In this document: positions 1 through 6,512 of the stretch, in pieces | Layout: each line of letters begins with the position of its first letter | Numbering within the stretch: the first letter of the stretch is position 1 | Source: a bacterium | Lineage (GTDB): Bacteria > Dependentiae > Babeliae > Babeliales > RVW-14 | Reading direction: 5' to 3' | Assembly (NCBI GenBank): GCA_010027825.1 | Contig: RGUK01000053.1 | Span: 1 to 8,599, forward strand | DNA length: 8,599 nucleotides | Notes under the pieces: model-generated | Told to the model about the DNA's origin: nothing | The model's database searches: none | What the model saw: only the letters and a program-made list of their open reading frames with translations | Translations under genes and position numbers: made by a program

Positions 1-430
1 TTACGATGTCATTCGCGGTCACAGAAGCACCGACGAGGTTAAGCGTGGCGTTCATCAAGGTGTACTTCACGCCGCCAGAGCCGCCGCAACTGCCTTTGCA
101 CGCCGCCTGCTTGGCGTCGAGCCACAAATCCTGCGGTTTGCAGATGTTGCCAAAATCGGTCGCGAGTTGCCGGAAAGTCGACGAACCGGACACCACGCGT
201 GTAAACGTGGCATTGCCCTGCCGACGACCACCAACGTAATAAACATTCGGCGAACCAATTTCATACAGCATGTTTACATTACGCTGAATTTGAAACTGGA
301 CCTGTTGTACCAGGGCGCCGTTATTTTCGCCGCTGCCAGGCCAGGTAAGGTGGACGTTGTCCGCAAGGAACGAGCCGTTCCAAACCTGGTCCTTACCGCA
401 GTTTGTCGCAAATACACTAGTACCGGGCAT
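1..430 (-). CDS. Putative tail tube protein, partial (C-terminus beyond left edge)
   Basis: The reading frame opens at an ATG (428-430) and stays open for 143 codons to the window edge. AAGGAGAT lies just upstream, at ideal spacing, in the 18-bp gap after the sheath stop codon. The product is beta-rich. It has an N-terminal segment with WNGSFLADNVHLTW, then a central stretch around residues 50-80 with RNVNMLYEIGSPNVYYVGGR and QGNATFTRVV. That reads like the tube-fold proteins that stack into the inner tail tube, which often carry a Gly-Ser-Pro turn followed by a basic, Gly-rich strand. Lying directly downstream of the sheath is the standard tube position in contractile-tailed phages. Four cysteines are present (residues 12, 97, 111 and 115), the last two in a Gly/Ser-rich loop, which is unusual for a tube protein. 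The identification rests on position plus a weak pattern match. Another small virion protein is possible. Confidence 0.62.
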   Translation of the reverse strand, partial: MPGTSVFATNCGKDQVWNGSFLADNVHLTWPGSGENNGALVQQVQFQIQRNVNMLYEIGSPNVYYVGGRRQGNATFTRVVSGSSTFRQLATDFGNICKPQDLWLDAKQAACKGSCGGSGGVKYTLMNATLNLVGASVTANDIV

Positions 431-433
431 ATG

Positions 434-441
434 TTATCTCC
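434..441 (-). promoter_or_regulatory. Shine-Dalgarno site of the putative tail tube gene
   Basis: On the minus strand this reads AAGGAGAT, close to the consensus and a few bases before the ATG at 430. It sits wholly within the short gap between the sheath stop (449-451) and the tube start. The tube gene is therefore probably translated independently at a high rate from the same message as the sheath, which suits a protein needed in many copies. Confidence 0.7.
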
Positions 442-448
442 TTTGGAC

Positions 449-3346
449 TTATACCACTAAATGCAGTTCGATGTTGTTGAGCGGAGCCGGCACTGTCAGG
501 TCGAGAACGACCTCGATCCGGTCCTTGAGCAGCGGATGGATACGTAAAATCCGGATCGTGCCGTCGATCAACTGCGGCCCAACCTCGTCGGTTGTGCCGT
601 TCGTCTTCAACGTCTTGATGACAGTTGTCAACTGGTTGGTCAACAGCGTGATCATTCCCGGTGTAACATTGGAACGACCAATGTACGGACGCAGACGACG
701 CAGGAAGAGGTAAGACATCGAGTCGACGTTGCGCCGAATCATTTCTTCCCGACGGTTCAGGTCCAGGTTGTTGGTCGTCACGGCGTGCCGCGTGTGCGGA
801 GTGCCGTCACGATCTTCAGTTACGATCCACACGCCAGCCTCCGCCATACGGTTCAGTTGGGTTTCATTGAAGTACTTGTACGACCGAGTGTAGTCGTCAA
901 AACCAGCAACCTCGACGTTGGTCAGACCCTGCTGCGGCACAACGCCGCTCGCAAGACCGGCAATCGCGGCGGCCAGGTAGTAACCGGGCTGGAGCGTGCC
1001 ACCCTCGCCGACCTGATCCGGCCACACGGCTACAACGCGCCGCGAACCGAACGCGCCGGCCTGGGTGGCGACGTCGTCCGAGATTTCGTTGCGGTTGTTG
1101 TTGTGGTAGATCTCAACGCGTTGCGGAACAGTGACGGCGGCGTCAGGACCGGAGTACAGACGCAGCGTGTTTTCCGACAACACGGCGTCGACCACGAACT
1201 CTTCATATTGTTCGTCGCCGAAACCGTCGACCGAGTAGAGGTAACGAACTACGTCACCCGGACGAACGTTGTTGGTGATGAAATAGCCGCTGCCGGTCGG
1301 CACGCGCAACCGCGTGTATTGCGTGTTTGTCGCGTCCGGGTCGTCTTCGACTACAGCCAGTACGGGATCCGCAATCACGTTGCCCGCCACGCCGGCGATG
1401 CTCGCACCCTCGCCCACGACCATGACAGTCGGACGTGAATGCAGGCTGACAACAGCCGCCTTCCAATTGTTGGCAAACTCGTTCGATTCCGAGACGGTCT
1501 GAGCCGCCCACAGGTTGTGCACCTGGGTGTTGAACGTCAGCGGAACAAGGTTGTAGAAGTCATCGCGACCCTTCAGCCGCTCAAGAACTTCAGCCCAACT
1601 GTCGAGGTTGATGCCAGTCTTCTTGCCGTCTGTGTCGTACAGATCGGGCTGGGCGACGGCCGTGTACTTAACCGCGGTGCCGTTCGAGTTGGAAAGTGCC
1701 TTGTAGACGCCCCACTTGAGCGGATTGTCGGGGTCAAGCTGGCCCTTGATCTGATCAAGGTCGCCAACGTTGTTAATAGCGTTGACCTGGTCGGCCAGTT
1801 CGGACAGCCATTCGCGGTACTCGACGTGCAGCGTGCCCGAGTAAACGGGCAGCGGTTGTTCTGCACCGGCAGATGTCCACTCGGGGTGGTAGGCGATAAC
1901 GCCTTCCTTCACGCAAATCTGCGTGGCTTCCACCGAGTAGTTAACTTCCGGAGCAAAACCGAGCCGGTTCTGCGAAACCTGAATGTCGTCCTTGATGAAC
2001 AACTTCAGGTCGAGTTCGGCCGCTGTTAACATCTGCGACGGGAGGTCGTCGCGGAGGATCAGGCGGCGTACCGGGCCCGCGGCTGTCGCCGTGACCGGGA
2101 CGTACCACTTGTCGCCCTTGCGGAGACCTGTGATGCCAGAACCAGTGAAATTAACACGTACGCCGCTGCTGCCGATCGCAATCGCGTCGTCGTAGTTTGT
2201 CGCGGTGACTTCGGTCGGGCCAGAGAAGTCCAGACCCTTTACGGTGCGGACAGTGATCTCCGGACGCGACGACCAGACACCGCCCTTTGTGCACTCGACG
2301 ACGTAGGTGTCGTTCTTGAGGCCAGAGTACTCGCCGAGGATGTTGCCGGCCTCGTCAAGATTGTCGTTATCAAGCGCAACCGTCGCCGCAGACACGGCGT
2401 TGTAGGTCTGAGCCACGACGACGCGCCACTTTTGACCAACCACGAAATTGCTGGCAGCGATGCCGTTTGTGGCGGCAGTCGCGGCGCACGTCTCGTCGCC
2501 GGTATTGGTGAAAACAACCTTAAGACCGCGAGTACCGACAGCCGTCGACGAGCCAAAATCGGCCGGGGCGACTTCAAGAACGTTGTCGCGACCGCTGGCA
2601 GATGTCACACGCAGCCGAGCCGCGTTGCAACCGCTGGTCGAACTCTTGACAACCTCGACGAGGTACTCTTCGGTCACGTCACCGCTGGCGAGACCGTTAT
2701 AGTTGCTGTCTTCAGCCGTTGTTACGCCGACGCAGTTAACAAGGCTGGAACCGTGAACAACAGTGATCGTCGTGCTGGACGCAGTTGTTTCTTGGTTGTT
2801 CGTGTCCGAGAACGCCGGCTCGATGACCGAGTCAACAGCCTCACTGGCAAACCCTGTAACAGTCGTCGTTAACTCATGCTCAACGCAAGTGTCTTCAGAA
2901 TCGGTCACGCAACGCAGGTATACGACGTCGCCGAGTTGAACGTCGCGGTCGTTGAAGACATCGCTGCGGGGGTAACCGCCGTTAACTTTAAACGCCAAAA
3001 CGTTGGACTGAATCCAGTTACGCTTGCCTTCGACGGCTGTAACGTTGTGCTCCGCCGGCGAGCCGATGTTGTGCTCATAATAAAGCAGCATGGCGTCGTC
3101 GATGTACAACTTGGTGTACTCGTGGTCGATGTGGCTGCCGGCTTCACGACCGGGCCAAAGGTAGCAGACGTCCTCAAGCCGGTTATAGGCACCGAGACGG
3201 CTCGCGTTCTTCTCTTCCGCAACCTTGTAGCGGTGCAAGACGGCGTGCGGGCCGGCAATATGTGCACGCAGCGGTTCCGTGATCTCCGTCGGAACAATGG
3301 TGAATTCTTGAAATACAAGTACTTGTGGTTTGACGTAGCTCGACAT
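449..3346 (-). CDS. Tail sheath protein, unusually long (965 aa)
   Basis: This is the contractile outer sheath subunit, which polymerises around the tail tube and shortens to drive the tube through the host envelope. The C-terminal third carries the recognisable sheath core: WPDQVGEGGTLQPGYYLAAA at about 775-794, an AIAGLASGVVPQQGLTN segment near 794-810, and a C-terminal domain. That last domain has RREEMIRRNVDSMSYLFLRR (865-884), then a hydrophobic strand pair ending in IRILRIHPLLKDRIEVVLDL and VPAPLNNIELHLVV. The pattern fits the Phage_sheath_1 family and its C-terminal domain. The protein is much longer than typical sheaths, which are roughly 450-700 aa. The extra length lies mainly in residues about 110-450 and 680-750, which look like inserted beta-domains. 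Two of these appear to be tandem relatives (about 225-326 and 345-435). The ATG at 3346 is preceded by GGAG with 9 nt spacing. The next gene is the probable tube, as expected. Confidence 0.88.
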   Translation of the reverse strand: MSSYVKPQVLVFQEFTIVPTEITEPLRAHIAGPHAVLHRYKVAEEKNASRLGAYNRLEDVCYLWPGREAGSHIDHEYTKLYIDDAMLLYYEHNIGSPAEHNVTAVEGKRNWIQSNVLAFKVNGGYPRSDVFNDRDVQLGDVVYLRCVTDSEDTCVEHELTTTVTGFASEAVDSVIEPAFSDTNNQETTASSTTITVVHGSSLVNCVGVTTAEDSNYNGLASGDVTEEYLVEVVKSSTSGCNAARLRVTSASGRDNVLEVAPADFGSSTAVGTRGLKVVFTNTGDETCAATAATNGIAASNFVVGQKWRVVVAQTYNAVSAATVALDNDNLDEAGNILGEYSGLKNDTYVVECTKGGVWSSRPEITVRTVKGLDFSGPTEVTATNYDDAIAIGSSGVRVNFTGSGITGLRKGDKWYVPVTATAAGPVRRLILRDDLPSQMLTAAELDLKLFIKDDIQVSQNRLGFAPEVNYSVEATQICVKEGVIAYHPEWTSAGAEQPLPVYSGTLHVEYREWLSELADQVNAINNVGDLDQIKGQLDPDNPLKWGVYKALSNSNGTAVKYTAVAQPDLYDTDGKKTGINLDSWAEVLERLKGRDDFYNLVPLTFNTQVHNLWAAQTVSESNEFANNWKAAVVSLHSRPTVMVVGEGASIAGVAGNVIADPVLAVVEDDPDATNTQYTRLRVPTGSGYFITNNVRPGDVVRYLYSVDGFGDEQYEEFVVDAVLSENTLRLYSGPDAAVTVPQRVEIYHNNNRNEISDDVATQAGAFGSRRVVAVWPDQVGEGGTLQPGYYLAAAIAGLASGVVPQQGLTNVEVAGFDDYTRSYKYFNETQLNRMAEAGVWIVTEDRDGTPHTRHAVTTNNLDLNRREEMIRRNVDSMSYLFLRRLRPYIGRSNVTPGMITLLTNQLTTVIKTLKTNGTTDEVGPQLIDGTIRILRIHPLLKDRIEVVLDLTVPAPLNNIELHLVV

Positions 3347-3396
3347 GCTTCAGGTCTCCATACCTAAAATTTGTGTGCGGTTCGGCGCGTACGAGT

Positions 3397-3427
3397 AGTA
3401 TACACAACCACTCAACTGTAAAAAAAA
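3397..3427 (-). promoter_or_regulatory. Candidate promoter upstream of the tail sheath gene
   Basis: In the 96-bp gap between the putative tail-terminator gene and the sheath gene, the minus strand has TATACT (3397-3402). Exactly 17 nt upstream is a run of eight T (3420-3427). A start site near 3390 would give a leader of about 45 nt containing the GGAG ribosome site. No TTGACA-like -35 is present; the T-run occupies that place. The T-run lacks a convincing GC-rich stem on its 5' side, so I do not read it as a terminator. The call rests on hexamer resemblance and on the same arrangement upstream of the neck gene. Confidence 0.35.
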
Positions 3428-3442
3428 CACCAACTCCGCATT

Positions 3443-4165
3443 TTAGTAGGCCAATAAATCTGATGCCTTGAAGACAATCCGCTTGAGTCGCGGTGCATAT
3501 GGCTGGAGCATCCAGGCTTCCTCGGCGACATATGCGACGTTAACAGGAACGGCATATCCCTGTATAACTTCTTGAATTTCTCCTATCCCGCCCACCTCGC
3601 TGACGTAGAACTTATGTAAGTCCATCTGGTCGCGAATAAGCGGAGAAAAATTGATTAAAAACTTGACGACTTCCGCCGCCAAAAATTCGGTTTCGGCGCC
3701 GTACTGGGCCATACAAAACAGCGTATGGCTTCCTTCCCAAAATCCGGCGTACGTCGTGCTTCCAGTATAAGCATTCTCTTGTGCCTTGTCACCAATTACC
3801 TGCCGTGTCCACTTCCACGAATTTCTTTTAATAAGAACGGCAGGTCGTTTATCCGCTTTTGTGGGATTCCACCTGGTGATGCTTTCGATCAAAAGTCCGC
3901 CAATATTAGGCTCAGCAGTTTCCGGATCCGACGGCTTCCACGACAGCAATTCTTGAATATGCCGACGAATGCGCGGCTCTTCGATGTTTTCGGGGTCTTT
4001 AAAATGGCCAATAAGTAATTGCCGCAACAATCCGGTCATTACGTGTGGGCGCATACCGTAGGAGCACAAAGAACTTACTTTGGGCACACGGTTATCAGGT
4101 TCGCTACCGGCCGGAAACTGATTTTCAACTTCCGGCGGATTTGTGACGTTGTCGCAATCGCTCAC
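3443..4165 (-). CDS. Putative tail terminator / tail completion protein
   Basis: The product is a 240-aa alpha/beta protein, probably acting at the head-proximal end of the tail, where a terminator caps the polymerising sheath and tube and docks to the neck. The first 40 residues look disordered (Asn, Pro, Glu rich). Residues 41-100 are mostly helical. The C-terminal 130 residues alternate strands and helices: PAVLIKRNSWKW (108-119), a HTLFCMAQYGAETEFLAAEV stretch (147-166) with a helix running to about 175, and VGGIGEIQEVIQGYAVPVNV (191-210) followed by AYVAEEAWML. Strand, Ala/Glu-rich helix, then paired strands ending in an aromatic W is what tail-terminator-like proteins show. The position between neck and sheath agrees. 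The start is GTG at 4165, because no in-frame ATG occurs before residue 38. Only a weak AAAGAG precedes it, and it overlaps the small upstream ORF by 41 bp. A neck protein is the main alternative. Confidence 0.6.
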   Translation of the reverse strand: MSDCDNVTNPPEVENQFPAGSEPDNRVPKVSSLCSYGMRPHVMTGLLRQLLIGHFKDPENIEEPRIRRHIQELLSWKPSDPETAEPNIGGLLIESITRWNPTKADKRPAVLIKRNSWKWTRQVIGDKAQENAYTGSTTYAGFWEGSHTLFCMAQYGAETEFLAAEVVKFLINFSPLIRDQMDLHKFYVSEVGGIGEIQEVIQGYAVPVNVAYVAEEAWMLQPYAPRLKRIVFKASDLLAY

Positions 4166-4310
4166 TGATTTCGCTCTTTTCTAAAAATTCAGTTTTTTTC
4201 AGTAACGTGACCGGCTTACCGAAGAATTTTACGACATCAGACATTTTTATACGATCAAGTCCGACTCGAAAACCTTTTTTGTCGTTATTTGAAGTTTCGT
4301 TGTCAGCCAT
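4125..4310 (-). CDS. Small hypothetical protein, 61 aa, coupled to the neck gene
   Basis: I do not recognise this protein. It starts at an ATG (4308-4310) that overlaps the neck gene stop in TAATG, the classic arrangement for coupled translation; no separate ribosome site is visible. A TTG 12 nt upstream could also open the frame, but the coupled ATG is more likely. The product is hydrophilic and basic: an Asn/Asp/Lys-rich start, then GFRVGLDRIKMSDVVKFFGK, which looks like a short folded segment, then a charged helix. Its last 41 bp overlap the start of the next gene in another frame. It fills what would otherwise be a 144-bp gap, which argues for a real gene. The message has a run of seven A (4193-4199), but slippage there would meet an in-frame TAG, so fusion to the next gene is unlikely. 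Confidence 0.5.
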   Translation of the reverse strand: MADNETSNNDKKGFRVGLDRIKMSDVVKFFGKPVTLLKKTEFLEKSEISERLRQRHKSAGS

Positions 4311-5599
4311 TAGATAGCCCAAAAATCTTCTTTTGATGTTCGGCTGTTGCAGGTTTTAATCGGCGTACTAGACGACAAAACAGCACCGCTTTCGGTTGTT
4401 AAAACTGTTTCTTCTCCGGGCGGTCCCTCAACAAGCGGCGGCGCGGGAGTCCACGTGCAGGCCGCCGTACTCGCCACATCGATGTACGTAACGTCCGGGC
4501 CGTATTCTCCCGGCTTTTCATACATAACAGCGTAGTCGCCATAGTCGAGATTTACAGATTCTGTCCACCGACCGTTGGCTTTCGTATACGTTACCGCCAC
4601 GGCCTGATTTTTTGGCGTGTTGACGCCCAGCGCGTCAAAAACGGCTTTTGGAAACAAATACACGGTCGCCCCGACAACGTGGCAGCCGTTTTCAGTGACA
4701 TAACTTAAATTGTCCACGCCGCCATAATTGTGGTCTACCGACACCGGGCCGCAACCTAAAGCCGGCAACGTGGGGCCGATACGTTCTTGGGATTCGTCCT
4801 TTACCTCGATAGCGTACACCGGGTTTCCAAACGGCAGTAAACCCATACGCACCGTATAGATAATCGGAACGCCGCGCATGGCCGCCGCTACCTGGATGGC
4901 CTCGATACGCCAACGTTCGTCGGTGGTGCTGTTCACCCAAATGTCATTTTTATTTAATGCCGGAAACCCAATAACACGGGCCTCGACATATGCGTTTTCG
5001 CGTGTTGTGCCTTTCGTGTCGCTAACGTCTTCTTGAATTATCTGCGGCGAGAGGTCCCAACATTGCATGGCTAGCGGCGGATGATAACCGACTTCGAAAC
5101 CCGTGCCGTTGCATTGCGGGCAGTCAGAGTCCGTCACCTCTTGCGTTAACTGGTCACGGCACCGTTTGCAAAATTTGCCGAAACGATACGGTTTAATTAA
5201 AAACCCAGATACTGACACAAGCCGATGCCGCAGTTGCTCTTTGCGGATAACTTCTCGTGACAGCAGCCAGTCTCGCTCCGTCAGTTCGCCAAAACAGTTG
5301 GCCGCCTGCGATACATATTTATTGTTTGGCGTCGTTAATATGACGCGATAATGGGCTAAAAGGTCATAACCGCCCTCGTGCCAAGCCGGGTCTTCCGCGG
5401 CGTAGCCGTTAGTGACCGGGGCACCGATATTCTTCCAATCTACGGTGTCGCGAAGCCCCGTGCGGCCGTATTGCAGTTGAAAACTGTACGGGCCTGGCTC
5501 GTTAAATAACGGCTCTAATTGCCACCAGATCCGCGATGTTCCGCGCACCATGTGGTCAACTGAAACGCGGCGGAACGGGAAAATACGCTGCTGGCTCAT
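4310..5599 (-). CDS. Putative neck / head-closure virion protein with a zinc motif
   Basis: The product is about 429 aa from the ATG at 5599; the frame also opens at a TTG (5656), which would give 448 aa. Numbering here follows the 448-aa version. Residues 20-160 are rich in Trp, Tyr and strands. CKRC (163-166) and CPQC (179-182) form a Cys4 set followed by NGTGFEVG, like a DnaJ-type zinc ribbon, and probably bind one zinc ion. Residues 223-280 contain VEARVIGFPALNKNDIWVNS, then ERWRIEAIQ and RGVPIIYTVRMGLLPFG. That strand, Asp-x-Trp turn, RW-x-I pattern resembles head-closure and neck proteins that join connector to tail. The remainder is beta-rich, with a Pro/Gly-rich, probably flexible C-terminus. 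I prefer the ATG because GGGATA lies upstream of it and the extra 19 residues look unstructured. The stop overlaps the next start (TAATG). The neck role is inferred largely from gene order. Confidence 0.6.
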   Translation of the reverse strand: MSQQRIFPFRRVSVDHMVRGTSRIWWQLEPLFNEPGPYSFQLQYGRTGLRDTVDWKNIGAPVTNGYAAEDPAWHEGGYDLLAHYRVILTTPNNKYVSQAANCFGELTERDWLLSREVIRKEQLRHRLVSVSGFLIKPYRFGKFCKRCRDQLTQEVTDSDCPQCNGTGFEVGYHPPLAMQCWDLSPQIIQEDVSDTKGTTRENAYVEARVIGFPALNKNDIWVNSTTDERWRIEAIQVAAAMRGVPIIYTVRMGLLPFGNPVYAIEVKDESQERIGPTLPALGCGPVSVDHNYGGVDNLSYVTENGCHVVGATVYLFPKAVFDALGVNTPKNQAVAVTYTKANGRWTESVNLDYGDYAVMYEKPGEYGPDVTYIDVASTAACTWTPAPPLVEGPPGEETVLTTESGAVLSSSTPIKTCNSRTSKEDFWAI

Positions 5600-5669
5600 T
5601 TGATATCCCGGGCGGAATGACGCAACTTTTTTAGTGTTTGCCGCGCTAAACGTCAAAAACGGTTCTTGT

Positions 5670-5699
5670 ATTCTACTTGACCGCTGATAGCTAAAAAAA
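5670..5699 (-). promoter_or_regulatory. Candidate promoter just downstream of a terminator, before the neck gene
   Basis: On the minus strand TAGAAT (5670-5675), five of six to TATAAT, lies exactly 17 nt downstream of a run of seven T (5693-5699). That T-run is also the U-tract of the terminator that precedes it. The same geometry (T-run, 17 nt, -10-like hexamer followed by AC) is found upstream of the sheath gene. Predicted initiation near 5663 would restart transcription for the neck, tail-terminator and sheath block. There is no canonical -35. Confidence 0.3.
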
Positions 5700-5741
5700 T
5701 CAAATCACTGCAGCCTTGCGGCCAACAAGCGATTTGATTTT
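5693..5741 (-). terminator. Rho-independent terminator after the 195-aa helical gene
   Basis: On the minus strand the arms 5729-5741 and 5696-5708 form a 13-bp stem (AAAATCAAATCGC with GTGATTTGATTTT) containing a single G-U pair. Nested inside is GCC-GCAA-GGC, a short stem with a GNRA-type tetraloop. The outer stem is followed at once by a run of seven T ending at 5693. The one imperfect pair is G-U when transcribed leftward but A-C rightward, so the structure suits leftward transcripts, in line with all the genes. The stem is AT-rich, so some read-through into the neck gene is likely. It lies about 90 bp after the stop at 5833. Confidence 0.72.
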
Positions 5742-5832
5742 GCCTTCTCGGCAGCCTCCTTTTGCGTCGGTTATAGGGTTGTGCACCCAACATAGTGACG
5801 CCCGGCAGGTTCCCGGATACCTCGAAACTCAA

Positions 5833-6420
5833 CTAATTCTGGCTCGGCTCAATACGCCGACCAAACGGGGCGACCGTACCCGAAACGGGCTTGGCCTTCA
5901 CTTGCGTCTGACTCTCTTTTCGCTTCTTGCCTTCTCGGATCAGACCCTCGGCGACAGCCTCGTCTTCCACAAGCATTCCAACTGCCGGCATCAGTTCTTT
6001 AAGAAGTGACACCGCCGTAAGCAGGTCACTTGCAGCTTCTTTGGCCGCTTCCTTAAGTTTTTCAGGGTCTTGAAGTTTACGCCCCTCTTCAACGACCTCC
6101 GTGAGCCCCTCCTTCTCGGCCATCTCGATTGCCTGAGCCGCGATCTCGGGTGCGGCGATCTGGCAGATCACCCGCCCTGTCTTCGACACGGCATCGCAAA
6201 TGCCCTTGAGCAGATTGACCGTGTTAATCGTCACAACCATCGTGGTCGTGAACTTGGCCGCCGCCTCCGCGTCCTCTTCCGACATGCCGGAATTTTGAGC
6301 GGTTTTGATCGCCGAGTTGTAGGCGTCGATCAGCGTGGGCTTGCCCTTTTCGGCGAGTTTGCTTTCGACCTCGCACATCTTGGCGAGCACAACCTGGGTT
6401 ACTGCATTGACTGCCTTCAC
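5833..6420 (-). CDS. Hypothetical helical protein, 195 aa
   Basis: I do not recognise a family. The product looks almost wholly alpha-helical and charged. It has a first helical block at about 1-45; a central less polar region (55-100) with FTTTMVVTINTVNLLKGICD and IAAPEIAAQAIEMAEK; a Lys/Glu-rich amphipathic stretch (101-135); another hydrophobic helix, SDLLTAVSLLKELMPAVGML (131-150); and a basic, probably disordered tail rich in Lys, Gln and Pro (165-195). No signal peptide or clear membrane span is evident. The start is GTG (6418-6420), chosen because AAGGAGA sits 7 nt upstream. It is alone between a hairpin-rich spacer and a terminator, so it may be expressed separately from the adaptor and neck genes. 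Its place in the head-neck region suggests a virion or assembly-factor role (scaffold, chaperone or internal protein), but nothing in the sequence decides this. Confidence 0.8.
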   Translation of the reverse strand: MKAVNAVTQVVLAKMCEVESKLAEKGKPTLIDAYNSAIKTAQNSGMSEEDAEAAAKFTTTMVVTINTVNLLKGICDAVSKTGRVICQIAAPEIAAQAIEMAEKEGLTEVVEEGRKLQDPEKLKEAAKEAASDLLTAVSLLKELMPAVGMLVEDEAVAEGLIREGKKRKESQTQVKAKPVSGTVAPFGRRIEPSQN

Positions 6421-6426
6421 GGCCAG

Positions 6427-6433
6427 TCTCCTT
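6427..6433 (-). promoter_or_regulatory. Shine-Dalgarno site that fixes the GTG start at 6420
   Basis: The minus strand reads AAGGAGA here, with 7 nt before GTG (6420). No ATG lies at a suitable distance, so this strong site decides the start of the 195-aa helical gene and supports use of a GTG codon. Confidence 0.75.
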
Positions 6434-6456
6434 CATAGGGCACTGTAAATGTAAAA

Positions 6457-6479
6457 CAACACATCGTGCCAGTGTGCTG
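6457..6479 (-). repeat. Inverted repeat (small hairpin) in the structured spacer
   Basis: Arms 6457-6463 and 6473-6479 pair over 7 bp around a 9-nt loop. The one non-Watson-Crick pair is G-U on the minus strand and A-C on the plus strand. A competing fold pairs GGCAC (6439-6443) with GTGCC (6466-6470). It is nearest the ribosome site of the 195-aa gene and could affect its access. Confidence 0.4.
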
Positions 6480-6480
6480 C

Positions 6481-6512
6481 AGTACGCGCCGGTAGCTACG
6501 ACGGTGCGTACT
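6481..6512. repeat. Inverted repeat with perfect 7-bp arms (hairpin)
   Basis: AGTACGC (6481-6487) and GCGTACT (6506-6512) are perfect complements around an 18-nt interior. Within it the stem continues through one G-T pair and three Watson-Crick pairs (6488-6491 with 6502-6505). The loop holds the palindrome GTAGCTAC (6492-6499). The extension pairs better in a rightward transcript than in a leftward one. The last two bases are shared with the next hairpin. Confidence 0.55.

Noticed and set aside
785..1438. Plus-strand open frame of 217 codons
   Set aside because: It is antisense to the tail sheath gene, has no ribosome site, and its product is low in structure-like patterns. Codon bias of the sheath on the other strand explains it.
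1439..2029. Plus-strand open frame of 196 codons
   Set aside because: It is also wholly antisense to the sheath and adjoins the previous shadow frame. There is no supporting start signal and no recognisable product.
3413..3442. T8 run (minus strand) as an intrinsic terminator before the sheath gene
   Set aside because: No stable stem lies directly upstream of the T-run on the minus strand. The adjoining bases give only weak, short pairings.
4165..4310. Programmed frameshift on the seven-A run joining the 61-aa ORF to the tail-terminator gene
   Set aside because: The required frame meets a TAG between the A-run and the GTG start, so slippage there cannot give a fusion protein.
5755..5763. 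Very strong AAAAGGAGG Shine-Dalgarno-like sequence on the minus strand
   Set aside because: No start codon lies within normal distance downstream; the following bases form the terminator stem. It is probably chance or a relic.
5653..5793. Minus-strand ORF of 46 codons starting MLGAQPYNRRKRR and ending in TTGA overlap with a TTG
   Set aside because: It reads straight through the terminator stem, has no good ribosome site, and the sequence is better explained as terminator plus leader. It is kept only as a note on the neck-gene start.
6430..6460. TTGTTT, 16 nt, TATGAA as a promoter for the 195-aa gene
   Set aside because: Initiation would fall within or after the ribosome site of the GTG start, leaving no usable leader.
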